In this document: piece after piece, positions 13,101 through 24,371 of the stretch
Layout: the number at the start of each line of letters is the position of its first letter
How positions within the stretch are numbered: position 1 is the stretch's first letter
From: Amoebophrya sp. A120
Taxonomy: Eukaryota > Sar > Dinophyceae > Syndiniales > Amoebophryaceae
DNA: 64,000 bases
Direction of reading: 5' to 3'
NCBI GenBank assembly: GCA_905178155.1
Contig: CAJINV010000003.1
Location: 884,784-948,783 of the forward strand
Position numbers and translations under genes: made by a program
Notes under the pieces: model-generated
What the model was told of the DNA's origin: nothing
Database searches by the model: none
The model's input: the letters and a program-made list of their open reading frames with translations, nothing else

Positions 13101-14338
13101 TTCGCTAGATATTTCTATTTGATGTCCTATGAGCAAAAGCAAGCCAAGTTGTCCAAGGTCAATGCAACGGGCGCAGCAGCGCTGCTCGACATATTTCTTT
13201 ATGTGTCATACCCATATGGTGAACGTCACGGCCGCACTTGGGACTCCTGGTCCTGGTCGTGCTCCCGTGCATATTCATGAACTTGAACATGTAGGAATAC
13301 TAAAAGAACCACGAAATCATAAAATCCGAACAGGTCTCTCTAGTAAGCGCGATTGGCGGGTTGATGCAGCACCACCGCGAGGAATTTGCACAAGAAGGAT
13401 TCGCCCTCCACTCCCAACTGATGACGGAGTGCATCAACAGTCCCGACCCGGAATTGGTTCGCGTGGGTCGGCTGATCGCGGCGGACTTTTTGGAACACAT
13501 GCCGAACCACACAAAGACCTTGTGGCCCACGGTTCTGCCCAAGCTCATCGTTGCGGTGGACACGAAGAGCATCCCGGAGGTCGTGCAAGCGGGGGCGTTT
13601 GCCCTCTCGATGCTGGTCAAGGAGCCGGAATTCGCACTGACGGGGGAAACGAAAAACGTCGCGGACCGATGTGCCAAGTACGTCGAAAAAGTCGCTGGCT
13701 GGAAGAAGGGAAGCCTGCCAAAGGGCATGCAGTTCGCAAGCGACAACTGCCTTGCTTGTCTCGGAAACTTGCTTCTAGCACACGGCACGCAGCTCGGTAC
13801 TCATTTTCATTGATGTGGTTTTGCTTTTGCGCTTTTAAGTTATGAAACTAGCACAGAGACAGACGACCGAGTTGTTACTCATTTTTCGCGATTTCTTTGT
13901 ACGTTCGTTACGAATGTAGAACGAAATCGCGAAAAACGTAGATGTTGGACTTGGAGACGGAGAAGGATCTCGCAATTCGAAAATACAATCGTAGAACAAC
14001 CTAAAACTTGTACAGGTGAAAACGAAGCCCGTGGTATGTGGCAAGGCTGGATGAAGTGCTTGCCTCTGAAGGAGGACGAGGAGGAGGCCGTTCGGGTGCA
14101 CGAGTCACTGGTTGATCTGGTCCTCGCCCAGGACCAGAGGGTTCTCGCCAACCTCGACGAAGCCGTTCGCGTCATGACCCTCGTCTACAAGACACCGATG
14201 GCGAACCAGCGCATCAACGAAAAGATCGTCAAGATCGTCCGCGGCGTCAGTAGCACCTTGTTGGAAAAGGCCATATCGGGCTTTTCAAAAAAACTGCAAG
14301 CCAAAGTGCGTCGTATCTATCAAGACGTCAATGCATAA
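10115..14338 (+). CDS. IPO5: Importin-5 / karyopherin beta-3 type nuclear transport receptor
   Basis: Four exons (10115-10541, 10740-13069, 13334-13796, 14016-14338) joined by three GT-AG introns of phases 1, 0 and 1, giving 1180 residues against about 1100 for animal IPO5 and yeast Pse1/Kap121. The protein is all-helical HEAT repeats. Recognisable landmarks are an N-terminal VLLKNTIPKVW/TIRKSVGHVIEN block, an acidic loop after NYDSWIEE (the Ran/cargo-contact region in this family), the block TALGCITGVAETMQEEGV, the block FIPYVEQCVQEITPLLDF, and a C-terminal LPLKEDEEEAV that matches the LPL-x-EDKEEA region of IPO5. Family role: Ran-GTP-dependent import of ribosomal proteins and histones through nuclear pores. 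A Ser/Thr-rich insertion of about 40 residues (genomic 11920-12040) is extra to the family. Family assignment is strong; the ortholog name is inferred. Confidence 0.92.
13882..13936. repeat. Perfect 14-bp stem hairpin inside an IPO5 intron
   Basis: TTTTTCGCGATTTC at 13882-13895 is exactly complementary to GAAATCGCGAAAAA at 13923-13936. The 27-nt spacer is itself partly palindromic (ACGTTCGTTACGAATGT). It lies wholly within the conventional GT-AG intron 13797-14015. Function unknown. Confidence 0.8.
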
Positions 14339-15321
14339 AGGAAAGCGAAGCTTTCACTTTTGCCCTCAATCAAGATCATAATAATGCAGCCGAAATCTAG
14401 AGAAAGGCAAAAGGAAATACTATTTCAAAGAATAAACTTCTAAAACTTGTGTACCAGTCGCGCTTCTGGTGAAGGTTGTTACGGTCTGACTACAACCGAC
14501 GAACAAGTTGCTTTCCAACGTGTTGCACATCAAATTTGATCTGAATGTAGCGAAGCGCCTCGCCACCTCATCGTCTTCAGGCAAGCGAGCAGCTCCAGCC
14601 TGTCTCCTGGTACTTGATCTCGACGTCAGTACCAAGCTGGTTTAAAAGAACTGTGTTCCAGTACTACGACTGAAAAGGATGCTTGTCATTCTTCACACCA
14701 ATGATGTGACATCGGTCCGTTGTTTGTTCTAATTGTGATCCGTTATTCTTAGCCCACCCCTTTGCAGCAAGGTAAGACATACGAAAAGGAGCGCGCATCA
14801 TGCGCTGCACAAAAAAAGAACTACAACATGATGATGATGCTCTCCTGATGTGTCGGTCCCGATGTAGTCGCGCACGTCGACCACACCAACATGCACATCC
14901 TTGACAATTGCCTTGTCAAGTGAAGTTGATTTTGACTGTGTCGCTCATTCCAATTTTCCCGCCAGATCCATGGTCCCATAGACGTATTTATAGTTTCCCT
15001 AGATCATCTGCAATCAACACAAGAAAGTCATTCCCTTGCATTAGACCACCTCCTTGTAGTTTCCTGTACGATCATCAGCATCATGTTTTGTTTTTGGATT
15101 TAGCGATTGATCATGTTGAGTTCGTATTTGCTTTGTTTCGACCTTCAGTAAAGAAATCCCAAGAAGATGAAGATGAAAAGGAAGATCGTCCTGTAGTCCC
15201 CCTGTACCTGTTCATGCCCTTGTTGACCGGTTTAAGATTTTAACTCCATTGTTTTGGCCGTGTTACCGCTAGAAACTACTAGCATTTTTCATAGCACCAA
15301 TCGAACAGCACCCACGCCACC
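14339..15321. other. Intergenic region, no gene seen
   Basis: About 1 kb between the importin gene and the ankyrin gene. Short frames only; no repeats or RNA genes recognised. The end (CACGCCACC before ATG 15322) gives the next gene a strong eukaryotic start context. Confidence 0.6.
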
Positions 15322-18300
15322 ATGTACCCCATCATTTACGACGGTCTTTCGGCCGACCGCATCCCCCTGCAGATTCCCCATCTGCGTAGCTCCTCCACCA
15401 CGAACTCCGCTTCTCGGCGCAGTTCCAGCACCACCTCCGCACGAACTTCCAGCACGGCCTCGAGAGCAAGAAGCACCAGAAGCACTCGGGCGACGAGCAT
15501 TGCGGACGAGGAGGACGAGGATGTTGACGCGCGTACTACTGCAACTAGCACAAAGACTGGCGGTGACCAGCGTAATTGTACGAGCCACGGGGACGAGGAG
15601 GACGACCCGGTAGATCATAATGGCCGCCTAGGCGGCGAAAACGATAATGAACCCAACACCGAAATAGCGCGAGATGCTTCCGCCTCCTCCAACAAGCCCC
15701 TTCCCAAATGGCGGCTTGTTGACCTTTTCCCGCAGCTCCCCCCGCCCCAGCGGTTTTTACGGTTTGTGGACTTGGAGGAAGGGGAGGTGCTGACGCGAAT
15801 CGATGTGGAAAAGGAGCGCGACTTGGACTTTTCGAATCCCTGGGAGCTTGCCCTGATGCGGCCCGGCGTAGACGCAATGGGCCAGCACGAAAAAGACGAA
15901 GAGATCTTGGGGGGCGCGGCGATAACTACAGGTGGTGCTCCTGGCGGAACAACTACAACTTCTGGTGAAAGCGCAGGGGCGCAACAACGTCCGGTGTACA
16001 ACTCGCCCAGGACTCACTCTATCGACTCCAGCACACAGGCCAGCTCTGCTGGTGCCCGGGAAACTAATAATTATACAGGCGGCTCTTCAGTGTCAACCGG
16101 TCGCATCAAGATTGACGATCTCATAAACGCCGACATGAATCATGAAAATGATCGAATACCTCCGAACAATACCGTAGACGACCCATGGGGGCGGGCGCCT
16201 GCCGCCCACATCAGCAGCAAAACGTATTCCACGCGAAATCGGCATGCAGCGTTTCTGAAGAACAACTTCGGCACCGCACGGCAGGTAGCTACGTATATGA
16301 CGGATCTCTACGCCCATTTTGCAGACATTTTGGTGCACGAGGGCCGTGTAAGTGGGGACTATCGAAACCGGATCTTGATTGACACCTTCATGGACTCGGT
16401 GCAGAGTGGCAAGCCCTTCTACAACCCCGATGACGACTACTTCCAGCAAGAAGTCGCTTCTGGAACAGCAGACTTGTTCCACGACAACAGTTGTGCCGCG
16501 GTGGATAATAAAGTAGAGCGGGCTCCGACTAATTATAGAGACGATCGCCAACATGATGTTCAGCGGCCCGGTACTTCTGCGTTGCCCGCTCCAGGAGCCA
16601 CGACGGACCACAATTCGGAACTCGCATCCCTCTACACAAATCGAAGCGAAAGCGGGGCGCACTTGTCCGAAATAGGTATCGACTTCTCTTCCAGCTCGTT
16701 GGCGGACCTGCAAGACGAAAAGACGCGACGTGCTAGTAGTACAGTAGACGAATCGTCTACGTCTGCAGTCATTCGACTTGCTGGACAACAGGAGGTCGTG
16801 AAAATGGTGTCTACTTCATATGACAAAAATTCGAGAGAGTCTCTGAATTCCACTAACTCGTCAAACAGCTTCTCTCCGCGCGTTCGAAGGTCCTCGGGTA
16901 CGAACCTGGAGCGGTGGCGGCCAACCTTGGCCGAATACATGTATGTTGCGAACGCGGCGATTGCGCAGCTGAGCCAGAATCCCCGCCAGCTCGCCGGATT
17001 TCTCGGCTATGCCGCATCCATGGCCCCTTTAGGTATATTCGCGGAGACCCTGCAGGCCGTGCGGCACTGCTGCGGCATCTACGAGGATAACTTGCTTGTT
17101 CCGAACGGTGTCTACTCGCTGGACTCGATGACCTCCACACATCAAGGTGTGTCATTAAGCCGCGAAGAGGAGCTGGAAGAGCTGTCCTCGTTGCACCGGC
17201 AGACCAGCGGCAGCAGTTTCGCCGAGTACCGCCATACGCCTACGAGATCAGCGCAAGTCGGAGCTGCACCCATGGCCATGGGAGGTGTCGGCGCTAGTAG
17301 TCCGCACGCTGCACGCACTTCAACCTGGGAAAATGGGAAACTCGTGGAACTGTCGACAACCTCAACCACTGGTCATGCCAGCACGTCGGTGGAACACGAT
17401 TTTTATCAATTACAATACCTCCAGTTCCAGAAGCTCGAGAACGAGGTGGCGCAGGCCATGAGCAACAACTCGACGAACTTCAAGCACGACAACCTGCCGC
17501 CGCAGATTCGCATCCCGCCCAAGGAGCACATGTTCATGGAACAAAATAGCGTGCTACTCGAGTACCGAGGCAGCCCGGCGGGTTTAGATGACAAGCAAAA
17601 GATGAAGCTTCTGTCCTCGATTCTGAACCAGCGCGCTTTTTGCGCCAAGACGCCGCTGAGCCTGGCTTGCGAGAAAGGGCGCCCGCAGGTGGTCCGCGCG
17701 CTGCTTGCCGAGCCGCTGTTGGACGTTAATTGCATTTCGGGCTTTGGGCGCACCCCGCTGATGCAGGCCGCCGCCAACGGGCACGAACAGGTCGTGCGGT
17801 TGTTGCTGCAGCATCCGGAGCTGCACGTAGCACGACGATCGGACACCAACACGACAGCACTGTACTCCGCGGCGGCGGCAGGACACGGCGTTATTGTTGA
17901 AATTTTTCTGGAATACTTCAAAAACCTTCACGCCGTCGCGGCCAAAACGCTTAATCATAGTACAACAGGACGAGGAGAAGTGCGAGGAACAGGAGCTGCT
18001 GGAAATCACGACCCACAAGAACAACTACACGAAGTCGAAGACCCTTCTTTCTCAAACGACTTCTCTCTGTCCTGCCATTCCCTTTTGTCGCAGATGTCGC
18101 AGAAGTTCGGTCGATCAGCCTGGCTGGCCTCTTACACCGGCTCGGTCAACGTGATCTCCGTTTTCTTGACGCATTTGCAAGGTATTAGAGGGCACAGAAC
18201 GAGTTGTACCCGCCACGGGGCGCCCACGGCGCACCATCCAGGAGGACCAAATGCGTCGGCCGATTTTGACGTGAACCAACGAGACCCCAGTACGGGGCAA

Positions 18301-19287
18301 ACCTTGCTGTTGAAGGCCGTGGACGCCGGGCATTACAGCGCAGCGGAGCTGCTGCTGGTACGCGGAAAAGCGGACGCGGACTTGGCGGACAAGAGAAACC
18401 GCACACCATTGATTGCCGCGGTCACCATGTTCGACAAGACCCAGAGACGCAAGTTTCTTGAATTGCTCTTACTCAAGGGCGGCGCGGTCGTTGTGCCGGG
18501 CGACCTGAAGTTGAACCGAGGAATAAGTCCAAAACTGTCAACGTCCCGCAAGAACTTCGGTAGCAGCAGCGGAGCAGGAAGTCCGAAGAACAAGTCATTT
18601 CTCGAGAGGACTACGCCTATGCTACTGACCAGTCGAAACTACGAACCTCAAACTTCAACTTCGTCTCTCCTCGCAGGCGGCGCGAAAAACGCCTTCCTGC
18701 GTGGTCGCAGCAAGTCGAACAGGCAGGAGCAGTACTTTTGGTACGAAGACGAAAGCGCAGGGCGCAGAAAGAAAACCGCTCTACTTCCAGAGGAAGATGT
18801 TGAAACGAGCAGCGCGTTTCTCCAGCGGGCAGTCACAAATCCTTTGCCGACAGTCACGCCGGCGGAAGGCGACGGGCAATTCGATACGACGACTACGAGA
18901 GATCACGAGGTTGTGGCTCCTGGTGGTCCTTCTGCTTCTCCTCCCACTTTGGGTCCTGGTGTTCTTTCCGCTGGCACCGCGGGAGTAACAGCTACAAGCA
19001 ATAACGACGCCAGGCCCCCACAGGTCTTTCGTCTTGTCAAGACCGATGACTTGGAGGAAGGGACCGTTGGCCCTGCGCCCGACCTGCTTGTGGCTAATGC
19101 CGAACACAGGAAAGATCCAGTACGGGCGGGAATGCTCAGTCCAAAGCAACGAACTGCCGGCTCGCCACGCAGTCCCGCGATAAAGACGGCGCTTTTTATT
19201 GCGATTGAACGGGAAGACGTCAGTTCTGCCCGATTGCTAGAGCAATTTATGGAATCCGGCTGGGTCAGCAGTGACGAAGATTTTTGA
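15322..19287 (+). CDS. Large ankyrin-repeat protein, intronless
   Basis: A single 1321-residue reading frame starting at an ATG in a GCCACC context. Residues 1 to about 750 are mostly low complexity (Ser/Thr/acidic), with two better ordered patches: around 105-180 (RFLRFVDLEEGEVLTRIDVE region) and around 530-600 (EYMYVANAAIAQL ... GIFAETLQAVRHCCGIYEDN). Ankyrin repeats begin near residue 770 (TPLSLACEKGRPQVVRALL, then TPLMQAAANGHEQVVRLLL, then TALYSAAAAGHGVIVEIFL). After a disordered insert they resume near 975-1060 (TLLLKAVDAGHYSAAELLL, TPLIAAV). A last degenerate repeat closes the protein (TALFIAIEREDVSSARLLE). Ankyrin stacks are protein-binding platforms; no catalytic domain is visible, so the partner is unknown. 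Confidence 0.9.
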   Translation: MYPIIYDGLSADRIPLQIPHLRSSSTTNSASRRSSSTTSARTSSTASRARSTRSTRATSIADEEDEDVDARTTATSTKTGGDQRNCTSHGDEEDDPVDHNGRLGGENDNEPNTEIARDASASSNKPLPKWRLVDLFPQLPPPQRFLRFVDLEEGEVLTRIDVEKERDLDFSNPWELALMRPGVDAMGQHEKDEEILGGAAITTGGAPGGTTTTSGESAGAQQRPVYNSPRTHSIDSSTQASSAGARETNNYTGGSSVSTGRIKIDDLINADMNHENDRIPPNNTVDDPWGRAPAAHISSKTYSTRNRHAAFLKNNFGTARQVATYMTDLYAHFADILVHEGRVSGDYRNRILIDTFMDSVQSGKPFYNPDDDYFQQEVASGTADLFHDNSCAAVDNKVERAPTNYRDDRQHDVQRPGTSALPAPGATTDHNSELASLYTNRSESGAHLSEIGIDFSSSSLADLQDEKTRRASSTVDESSTSAVIRLAGQQEVVKMVSTSYDKNSRESLNSTNSSNSFSPRVRRSSGTNLERWRPTLAEYMYVANAAIAQLSQNPRQLAGFLGYAASMAPLGIFAETLQAVRHCCGIYEDNLLVPNGVYSLDSMTSTHQGVSLSREEELEELSSLHRQTSGSSFAEYRHTPTRSAQVGAAPMAMGGVGASSPHAARTSTWENGKLVELSTTSTTGHASTSVEHDFYQLQYLQFQKLENEVAQAMSNNSTNFKHDNLPPQIRIPPKEHMFMEQNSVLLEYRGSPAGLDDKQKMKLLSSILNQRAFCAKTPLSLACEKGRPQVVRALLAEPLLDVNCISGFGRTPLMQAAANGHEQVVRLLLQHPELHVARRSDTNTTALYSAAAAGHGVIVEIFLEYFKNLHAVAAKTLNHSTTGRGEVRGTGAAGNHDPQEQLHEVEDPSFSNDFSLSCHSLLSQMSQKFGRSAWLASYTGSVNVISVFLTHLQGIRGHRTSCTRHGAPTAHHPGGPNASADFDVNQRDPSTGQTLLLKAVDAGHYSAAELLLVRGKADADLADKRNRTPLIAAVTMFDKTQRRKFLELLLLKGGAVVVPGDLKLNRGISPKLSTSRKNFGSSSGAGSPKNKSFLERTTPMLLTSRNYEPQTSTSSLLAGGAKNAFLRGRSKSNRQEQYFWYEDESAGRRKKTALLPEEDVETSSAFLQRAVTNPLPTVTPAEGDGQFDTTTTRDHEVVAPGGPSASPPTLGPGVLSAGTAGVTATSNNDARPPQVFRLVKTDDLEEGTVGPAPDLLVANAEHRKDPVRAGMLSPKQRTAGSPRSPAIKTALFIAIEREDVSSARLLEQFMESGWVSSDEDF

Positions 19288-20185
19288 TCTTTTGGAGAAC
19301 ATGAGTACTCAAAAAAATATTTATTAAGAGTACAGCCATAAGATAAGTACTTACATACTTACAACTTCCGATGGTTAAGCGTACCGAACGTGGAAGCAAA
19401 AAAAAGTTGCAAAAACTTTTTCTCCTGGTGGTGATATCCAATGTCAATGTTTTCGGACGAATAAAGATATCTTTCTTCAACAACAAGTGATGCCGTTTCT
19501 GCATCAATCTGTTAAACTGACATACATACCCCAAACGTGTACATGTACTTGACTGGTCATATAAAACCCTACTCGAATCTTTTCTGATGCAGGTCTGAAC
19601 CTGCTTGTGTATGAAGCGACATTCCCAACAAGGTATATATCAACGCGGCCGGTGTAGTCGTGATGCATGGTAGGCTCCACTCATATGGTGTTTTGTTCCG
19701 CACTCGCTACGAGCACCCGCTCTGTGTCGGAATTGAGTTGCAGTTGCGGTATAGTTTGGTTTTTGGACACCAACATCTTCTACTTCATCTACTGTAGCGC
19801 CACCTTGCTAGCCATGGACATGGTCGGTTCTTGTTACCTCCAGTGCCTCACTTATTGCTAAACTCCTGTAGCGGGTGCTACAGGTGTTGGTTCATTATCG
19901 TGCTGCTCCGTGATGAGATTTCTATATGTGTTTTTTCTTTGTGCAAGAAATGTACAATTTGTACGTTTCTTCTTGTCATTGTAGTTGATGTAAGTCGTAA
20001 GGTCCGTTCGTTCGTACGGTCACGTTGTAATAAAGTTTTTACCGTAAAAACAAAGAGTCCGTGCATAGTGATAGACTGAATTTTCCGTTCATGGCCTGCT
20101 GTGATTCTTCCAGCCTCTTCTTTGTGACATCCTACTTCACAAAATACCGTTGATAAATTCTCGCTGTTCTGGCGGCTTCGTTATC
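19288..20185. other. Intergenic region with small hairpins
   Basis: No gene. Perfect 8-bp stem CCTGTAGC-GGGT-GCTACAGG at 19865-19884, followed by an imperfect inverted repeat around 19949-19971 (GAAATGTACAA / TTGTACGTTTC). These could be RNA processing signals between co-oriented genes, but nothing demonstrates this. Confidence 0.5.
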
Positions 20186-22362
20186 ATGCAGCGTAACCCC
20201 AACGTCGAGGACGATCAGTTGACGAGTAGCGGAGGCTACGGGTCGCCCGGTCAACATCTGGGATTTCACTCGCCCCACGAGGGAGCGTTGACACCCCAAC
20301 TACAGTTCGATTACAATGGCGTTCCCGTCGTGGTCTCCGAGCAGCCGCCGCCCAGCATCCGCGACGACCTGGAACGGCACCGCATGGAGCTGCGGCGGAA
20401 GATGGATCACGAGCGCGCACAGGAAGAGCGCCTCAGCCAGGAGATCTACGCGGCAAGTAAGACTTTCAGTGGAGCATCAAGCTCCTCGTCCTCCTCAACC
20501 TACAACGGTGCGGGCCTTGGCCTTGGCGGCAGCGGAGTTCTTGTAGGTGGAGCCTCTGCAACAACGTCGACCAGTGGCCGGCGGAGCAAGCACAGTTCCA
20601 AACAGCACCGGTCCGCCAGCAGCAAAACCACCACAGCCTCGCCCACCGGACCCCCGCCACGCAGCGTGAGCACGACGACGTGGCAGGAGGACCAGCAGCA
20701 CCAAATGTTGGAGCTGACGACCCAGGTGATGCGCAAAACCCGGTCCGAGGGCTTCTCGAAGCATGAAGGAAGGAGTATTGTTCAGGCCGACGAGAACCAC
20801 TTGATGTTTGGCAACGAAATCGAGAATCACTTGCAGCACTCGGTGCGGGAGCTTGTAGATGAGGAGGCGGAATTATCCAGTGCAAAAGTATCGTACTCAG
20901 CATTACAAATTCCAGTTCTCATGCTAAGGAAATTTGTAATGCAATTCATACTAGGTAGTATGTACGATCACGATGCTTTTGCAATTCATACAGATTTTAC
21001 CGCTACAACCAGAGGGAGCTCGAGCAAGCGGAACGGCGGCAATTCGAGTACAACCACAGCCAGCACAGCTACCAGAAAGGCGGCAGCACTTCCTCATCTT
21101 CCGGACAACTTACCACCAGCAGTAGTAGGGGTGCAGCGGTGAATTCGCAGACCCCGGCGCCACAGCTGTGGGACCCGAGCTCCCCGGCTTTTTACGAGCA
21201 AAATGGGAACAAGAAGACCGTGTTTTCCTATCACGGCATCCAGATCCAGGACCAGACCGAAGAGCACCGGGCGGGGAAGGAGAGCGAGCGTTCGGTGCTG
21301 CTAGTCGTGGTCGGTTTTCTCCTCGTGTCCCTCGCGATCGCCATCGTCGTGATGTGGTGTGACCTGGCCAGCGAGGAGACGAAAACGCTGCATCGGTACA
21401 CGCACTGGTGCTCCGCGGGGCTCATCGACTATCTACCAGCCTACTACGCGAGCTACGCCGTCATGACGTTCACCGTTATCTTGGCGCTAAGCTCCCGGCA
21501 TCCCACGCTCCGCAGGGCCGTGCAAGAATTCATGGACGCGTGCAAGGCGAGGTAAGTACTTACTTGGATTCACTATAGGTTACTAGTCAACTTTTCTCAC
21601 GCAAAAGCAAGTGCTCATCTGTGCAGTAGATGTAGCGATCTTCCTGCGTGGTTGCACATCACACACACACAGTTCCATGCCACATAAACATTTTTTTCAT
21701 TTCCACGTAAGAACTAATTTTTGCATAAAGCGCAAGCATAAAGTGGTACACAAAAATGACACTGCGAGCGCTGCTTAAGATGCTTCTGCTCCTTGTCTTA
21801 TCTCGAGGTGCCTGCCGCACCGCTACCGAGCTCTGGACGACGATGGTGCGAATGGCTACCCACCAATTACGCCATTCCCCACGGTCGCGTCACACAGGGA
21901 AACTCCGTTTTCTGCCCACGAGACCCCGCTGGGCGTATTCGAAGAGAAGAGGAAGAAAAAGAAAAAACACCACCGCGAAAAAAACAACTCCCATTCCGAA
22001 ACACGCGAGAAGGAGCAGCTACACCAGGTACTGTGTCCTATTCTTACTGTTTTTCATGATGTTGAGATCAGTTGGCTTCTGCTTATCATCGTTCTTGCCT
22101 CCGTATGGAAGCAACTGTCCGAATGTTTGATCTTCATGTGCTGGAGGTGTAAGTGTACATCTACATCAATCAAAAAAGTGTATCTAAAAGAAAAACAATC
22201 GCCGGCACCACTGTTGAGAATATCTCCATCGTGCCTTAGACTTAGTCTTACACCTACTACTTACACAACACTTACTAGCCCTGAGTTTGTTTCTTCCAGC
22301 GAGATCATGCTCTGAAGCGTCTAATCGTCGACGTCATTTTTTTCGTAGAGCGGTTGCGGTAG
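20186..22362 (+). CDS. Putative two-pass membrane protein, four exons
   Basis: Family not recognised. Proposed exons are 20186-20868, 20991-21551, 21808-22027 and 22300-22362, summing to 508 residues. The first junction is an introner (20874-20990); the second has a perfect GTAAGT donor at 21552 and is phase-2 matched; the third is phase 0 (acceptor TTTCTTCCAG). The N-terminus is disordered with an Arg/Glu-rich coiled-coil-like stretch (DDLERHRMELRRKMDHERAQ) and a Ser-rich run. After the introner comes a second charged helix (RYNQRELEQAERRQFEY). Two hydrophobic helices lie at about residues 328-349 (SVLLVVVGFLLVSLAIAIVV) and 377-398 (YYASYAVMTFTVILAL). The tail is Lys/Glu-rich (EEKRKKKKKHHREKN). 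ATG 20186 is the first ATG in the frame. The last small exon is the least certain. Confidence 0.7.
20874..20990 (+). mobile_element. Introner-like element 2 (family 1)
   Basis: 117 bp, the second shortest. Left end TATCCAGTGCAAAAGTATCG pairs with the right end (reverse complement TATGAATTGCAAAAGCATCG). Internal GCATTACAAATT and AATTTGTAATGC form a second inverted pair. The flanking 5-mers (ggaat / cagat) match poorly, so the duplication is degraded or the boundary is off. Excision of the element plus five bases still restores the frame (EEA-RFYRYNQ). Confidence 0.75.
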
Positions 22363-22722
22363 TTCCAGAAAAGCTAGTATAACACCAGGAGCAGATTTGA
22401 CGCACCGACTGCTTGATGCTCTCTTCCGGTTTTTTTTGTTGGTGTTGATGTCCCTCTTCCGCTTGAGAATATAACCACTGCGTCTCAATTTTTTGCCATC
22501 GCCCTCCGCAGCATGCTGATACTTCTGATTCACGCTGCTTATAGTGCACTTCTAAAATCGCTTCTGGCAATGGGACCCACACCATCTACGACCCAGGTTT
22601 TTTTGGCCTTCAAGCTCCCGCACCGTCGGTCGTTGTACTTAGAAAAACAATGATAAAACTAAAACCGCCATGCGAGCGTTTAGCGTGACACAGGCAAATA
22701 TAAAACATTTGCCCCCAAAACA
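22363..22722. other. Short intergenic gap, no gene seen
   Basis: 360 bp between two co-oriented genes. Nothing recognisable. Confidence 0.5.
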
Positions 22723-24213
22723 ATGTCCTTGGAAACTAGCAGAACTATGGCGACGCACACAAATGCAGCAGACGGCCCGGGCCCCCCTGTCGTCCCTCTC
22801 AGCGCGTCCCGAAAGCTATTGGGGTTTCTGAATCGTATCGTTCCCTGTTCAACCAAATGCTGTCCCCCTCCTGAACAGTCTTCGCGTAGCGAGCTAAACA
22901 CTCGTCGCACACTCCACCTAGTCAGTGCGGAAGACTACAACCGACGGCATTCCCTGTTTGGGCCCGGATGCAGTCGCGCCGTGTCCTTTTTCGACGCCAA
23001 TGACGGTGGATTGAACGTCGAGGAACAGACCGAGCTGCTGCTCGATTCCGCGATGTCAGTGGTTGTCGGAAATTTGGATTTGGGTCTATTGCCAGAAGAT
23101 GACAACTCTCCCGGAAGGCAGAGCAGCAAAAGTCGCACCCTGGCTCGGTCCCGTCTGCGGCAATCCCTTTTCGGAGGCGACCTCTTCTTCGAGGATCTGG
23201 ATCGCGCGCGACGAACAGGAACAGCCCGGAGATCGACGGAATTTTCTGACTTTCCAGAAATTAATACCACTGCCGCGGACCAAACGATAGAAAACGACGA
23301 CGACGGTGATGATCCAGAGCAGCAGCTTTTGAACGCAGCCGCAGTCCGGGCGCTGCAACAGCAACAAGGTGGAAGCCGGGGTGACTCACAGAGCAGTGCG
23401 CTTTCGGGAGAAGATGGTCATCGGTTTCTGACCCCATACGGATCATACCACCCTTCGTACGCGAGTAGTCTGGCACACCTTGCGGCCGAGGAGAAGCACG
23501 GACAGCTAGAAGGACGTCAGCAAGGGGATCAAGTTTTGTTGAGCCACGTCAACTCCAGCACCTCGCTTGTACTGACCGACGAACATCAAAATGGTGACCC
23601 GTTGCCGCCTAGCGTCATGAGTTTCTATCCCCCGACTACAACGTGGCATTACCACGAGAATGCGGGCTGCACCGATGGCGAAGACCTCGAGCGCTTCTTG
23701 TCGCCGTTGCCGGAACCCACCAAGCCGACGCGAAAGCAAAAGCCAAAGAGCAAGGAAGCGTCAGAGCGGACCAGTAAAGGTCGCGCAGCACACCGTGCAA
23801 ACGCAAAGAGAAGCAAACAGGAAACCAGAGGGGAGCAGAGCAGCAGTGGGATCATAACATCAACCACGACTGTGGCATCGGCGCATACAAGTAGCAGTCA
23901 TGGGACCACAGCCAGTAGTAACAGCATCGAGTACGTCGAGCACGACACAACTGATACTAGCGGCCTTGTCCATGGTGGAAGCACTACAGACCAACAACAA
24001 CACCCTCCTGTAAAAATAACCTACCCTGTGACAGTTGTGCCTAGTCGTGAACGCACCAGCTCCTGCCGCAAACCGCAAATCATTGCTCACATCCATTCCC
24101 ATTCCTATGTCTCTCACACACTAGCATTCTGTCCTCTTGTTGATCTCAGTAGCGCGCTATCTATTAGACTCAGTCGCACCAAAACGACAACGTCATCAAC
24201 GAGTCGTGGCTAA
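22723..24213 (+). CDS. Low-complexity protein of unknown function
   Basis: A single 496-residue frame from ATG 22723. Residues 1-180 are the better ordered part (SASRKLLGFLNRIVPC; SAEDYNRRHSLFGPGCSRAV; EEQTELLLDSAMSVVVGNL; RQSLFGGDLFFEDLDRA), followed by a Gln/Ser-rich segment. A Lys/Arg-rich block at about 331-370 (TRKQKPKSKEASERTSKGR) could be a nuclear localisation signal. No known domain was recognised. The C-terminal 60 residues lose the earlier composition, so the true stop may lie after a missed intron, or this frame may be the 5' part of the neighbouring CRAL-TRIO gene only 158 bp downstream. Confidence 0.55.
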   Translation: MSLETSRTMATHTNAADGPGPPVVPLSASRKLLGFLNRIVPCSTKCCPPPEQSSRSELNTRRTLHLVSAEDYNRRHSLFGPGCSRAVSFFDANDGGLNVEEQTELLLDSAMSVVVGNLDLGLLPEDDNSPGRQSSKSRTLARSRLRQSLFGGDLFFEDLDRARRTGTARRSTEFSDFPEINTTAADQTIENDDDGDDPEQQLLNAAAVRALQQQQGGSRGDSQSSALSGEDGHRFLTPYGSYHPSYASSLAHLAAEEKHGQLEGRQQGDQVLLSHVNSSTSLVLTDEHQNGDPLPPSVMSFYPPTTTWHYHENAGCTDGEDLERFLSPLPEPTKPTRKQKPKSKEASERTSKGRAAHRANAKRSKQETRGEQSSSGIITSTTTVASAHTSSSHGTTASSNSIEYVEHDTTDTSGLVHGGSTTDQQQHPPVKITYPVTVVPSRERTSSCRKPQIIAHIHSHSYVSHTLAFCPLVDLSSALSIRLSRTKTTTSSTSRG

Positions 24214-24371
24214 ATATATTGGCACGTAGCGACGCTAGCGCCGAAGGTCAGGGTGAATGAAAAAGGACACGGGTCGAGGACGAACGCGTCTTTGGTCCTT
24301 ACACCTCCAGATAAACCGTGCGTGAAGTGAAAGAGAAAGATGTTCTCTTTCTTTGAAATGCACACAATCCG

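Noticed and set aside
19865-19884. Hairpin read as a bacterial-type terminator
   Set aside because: The stem is perfect but no U-tract follows and the context is eukaryotic, so only an inverted repeat is recorded.
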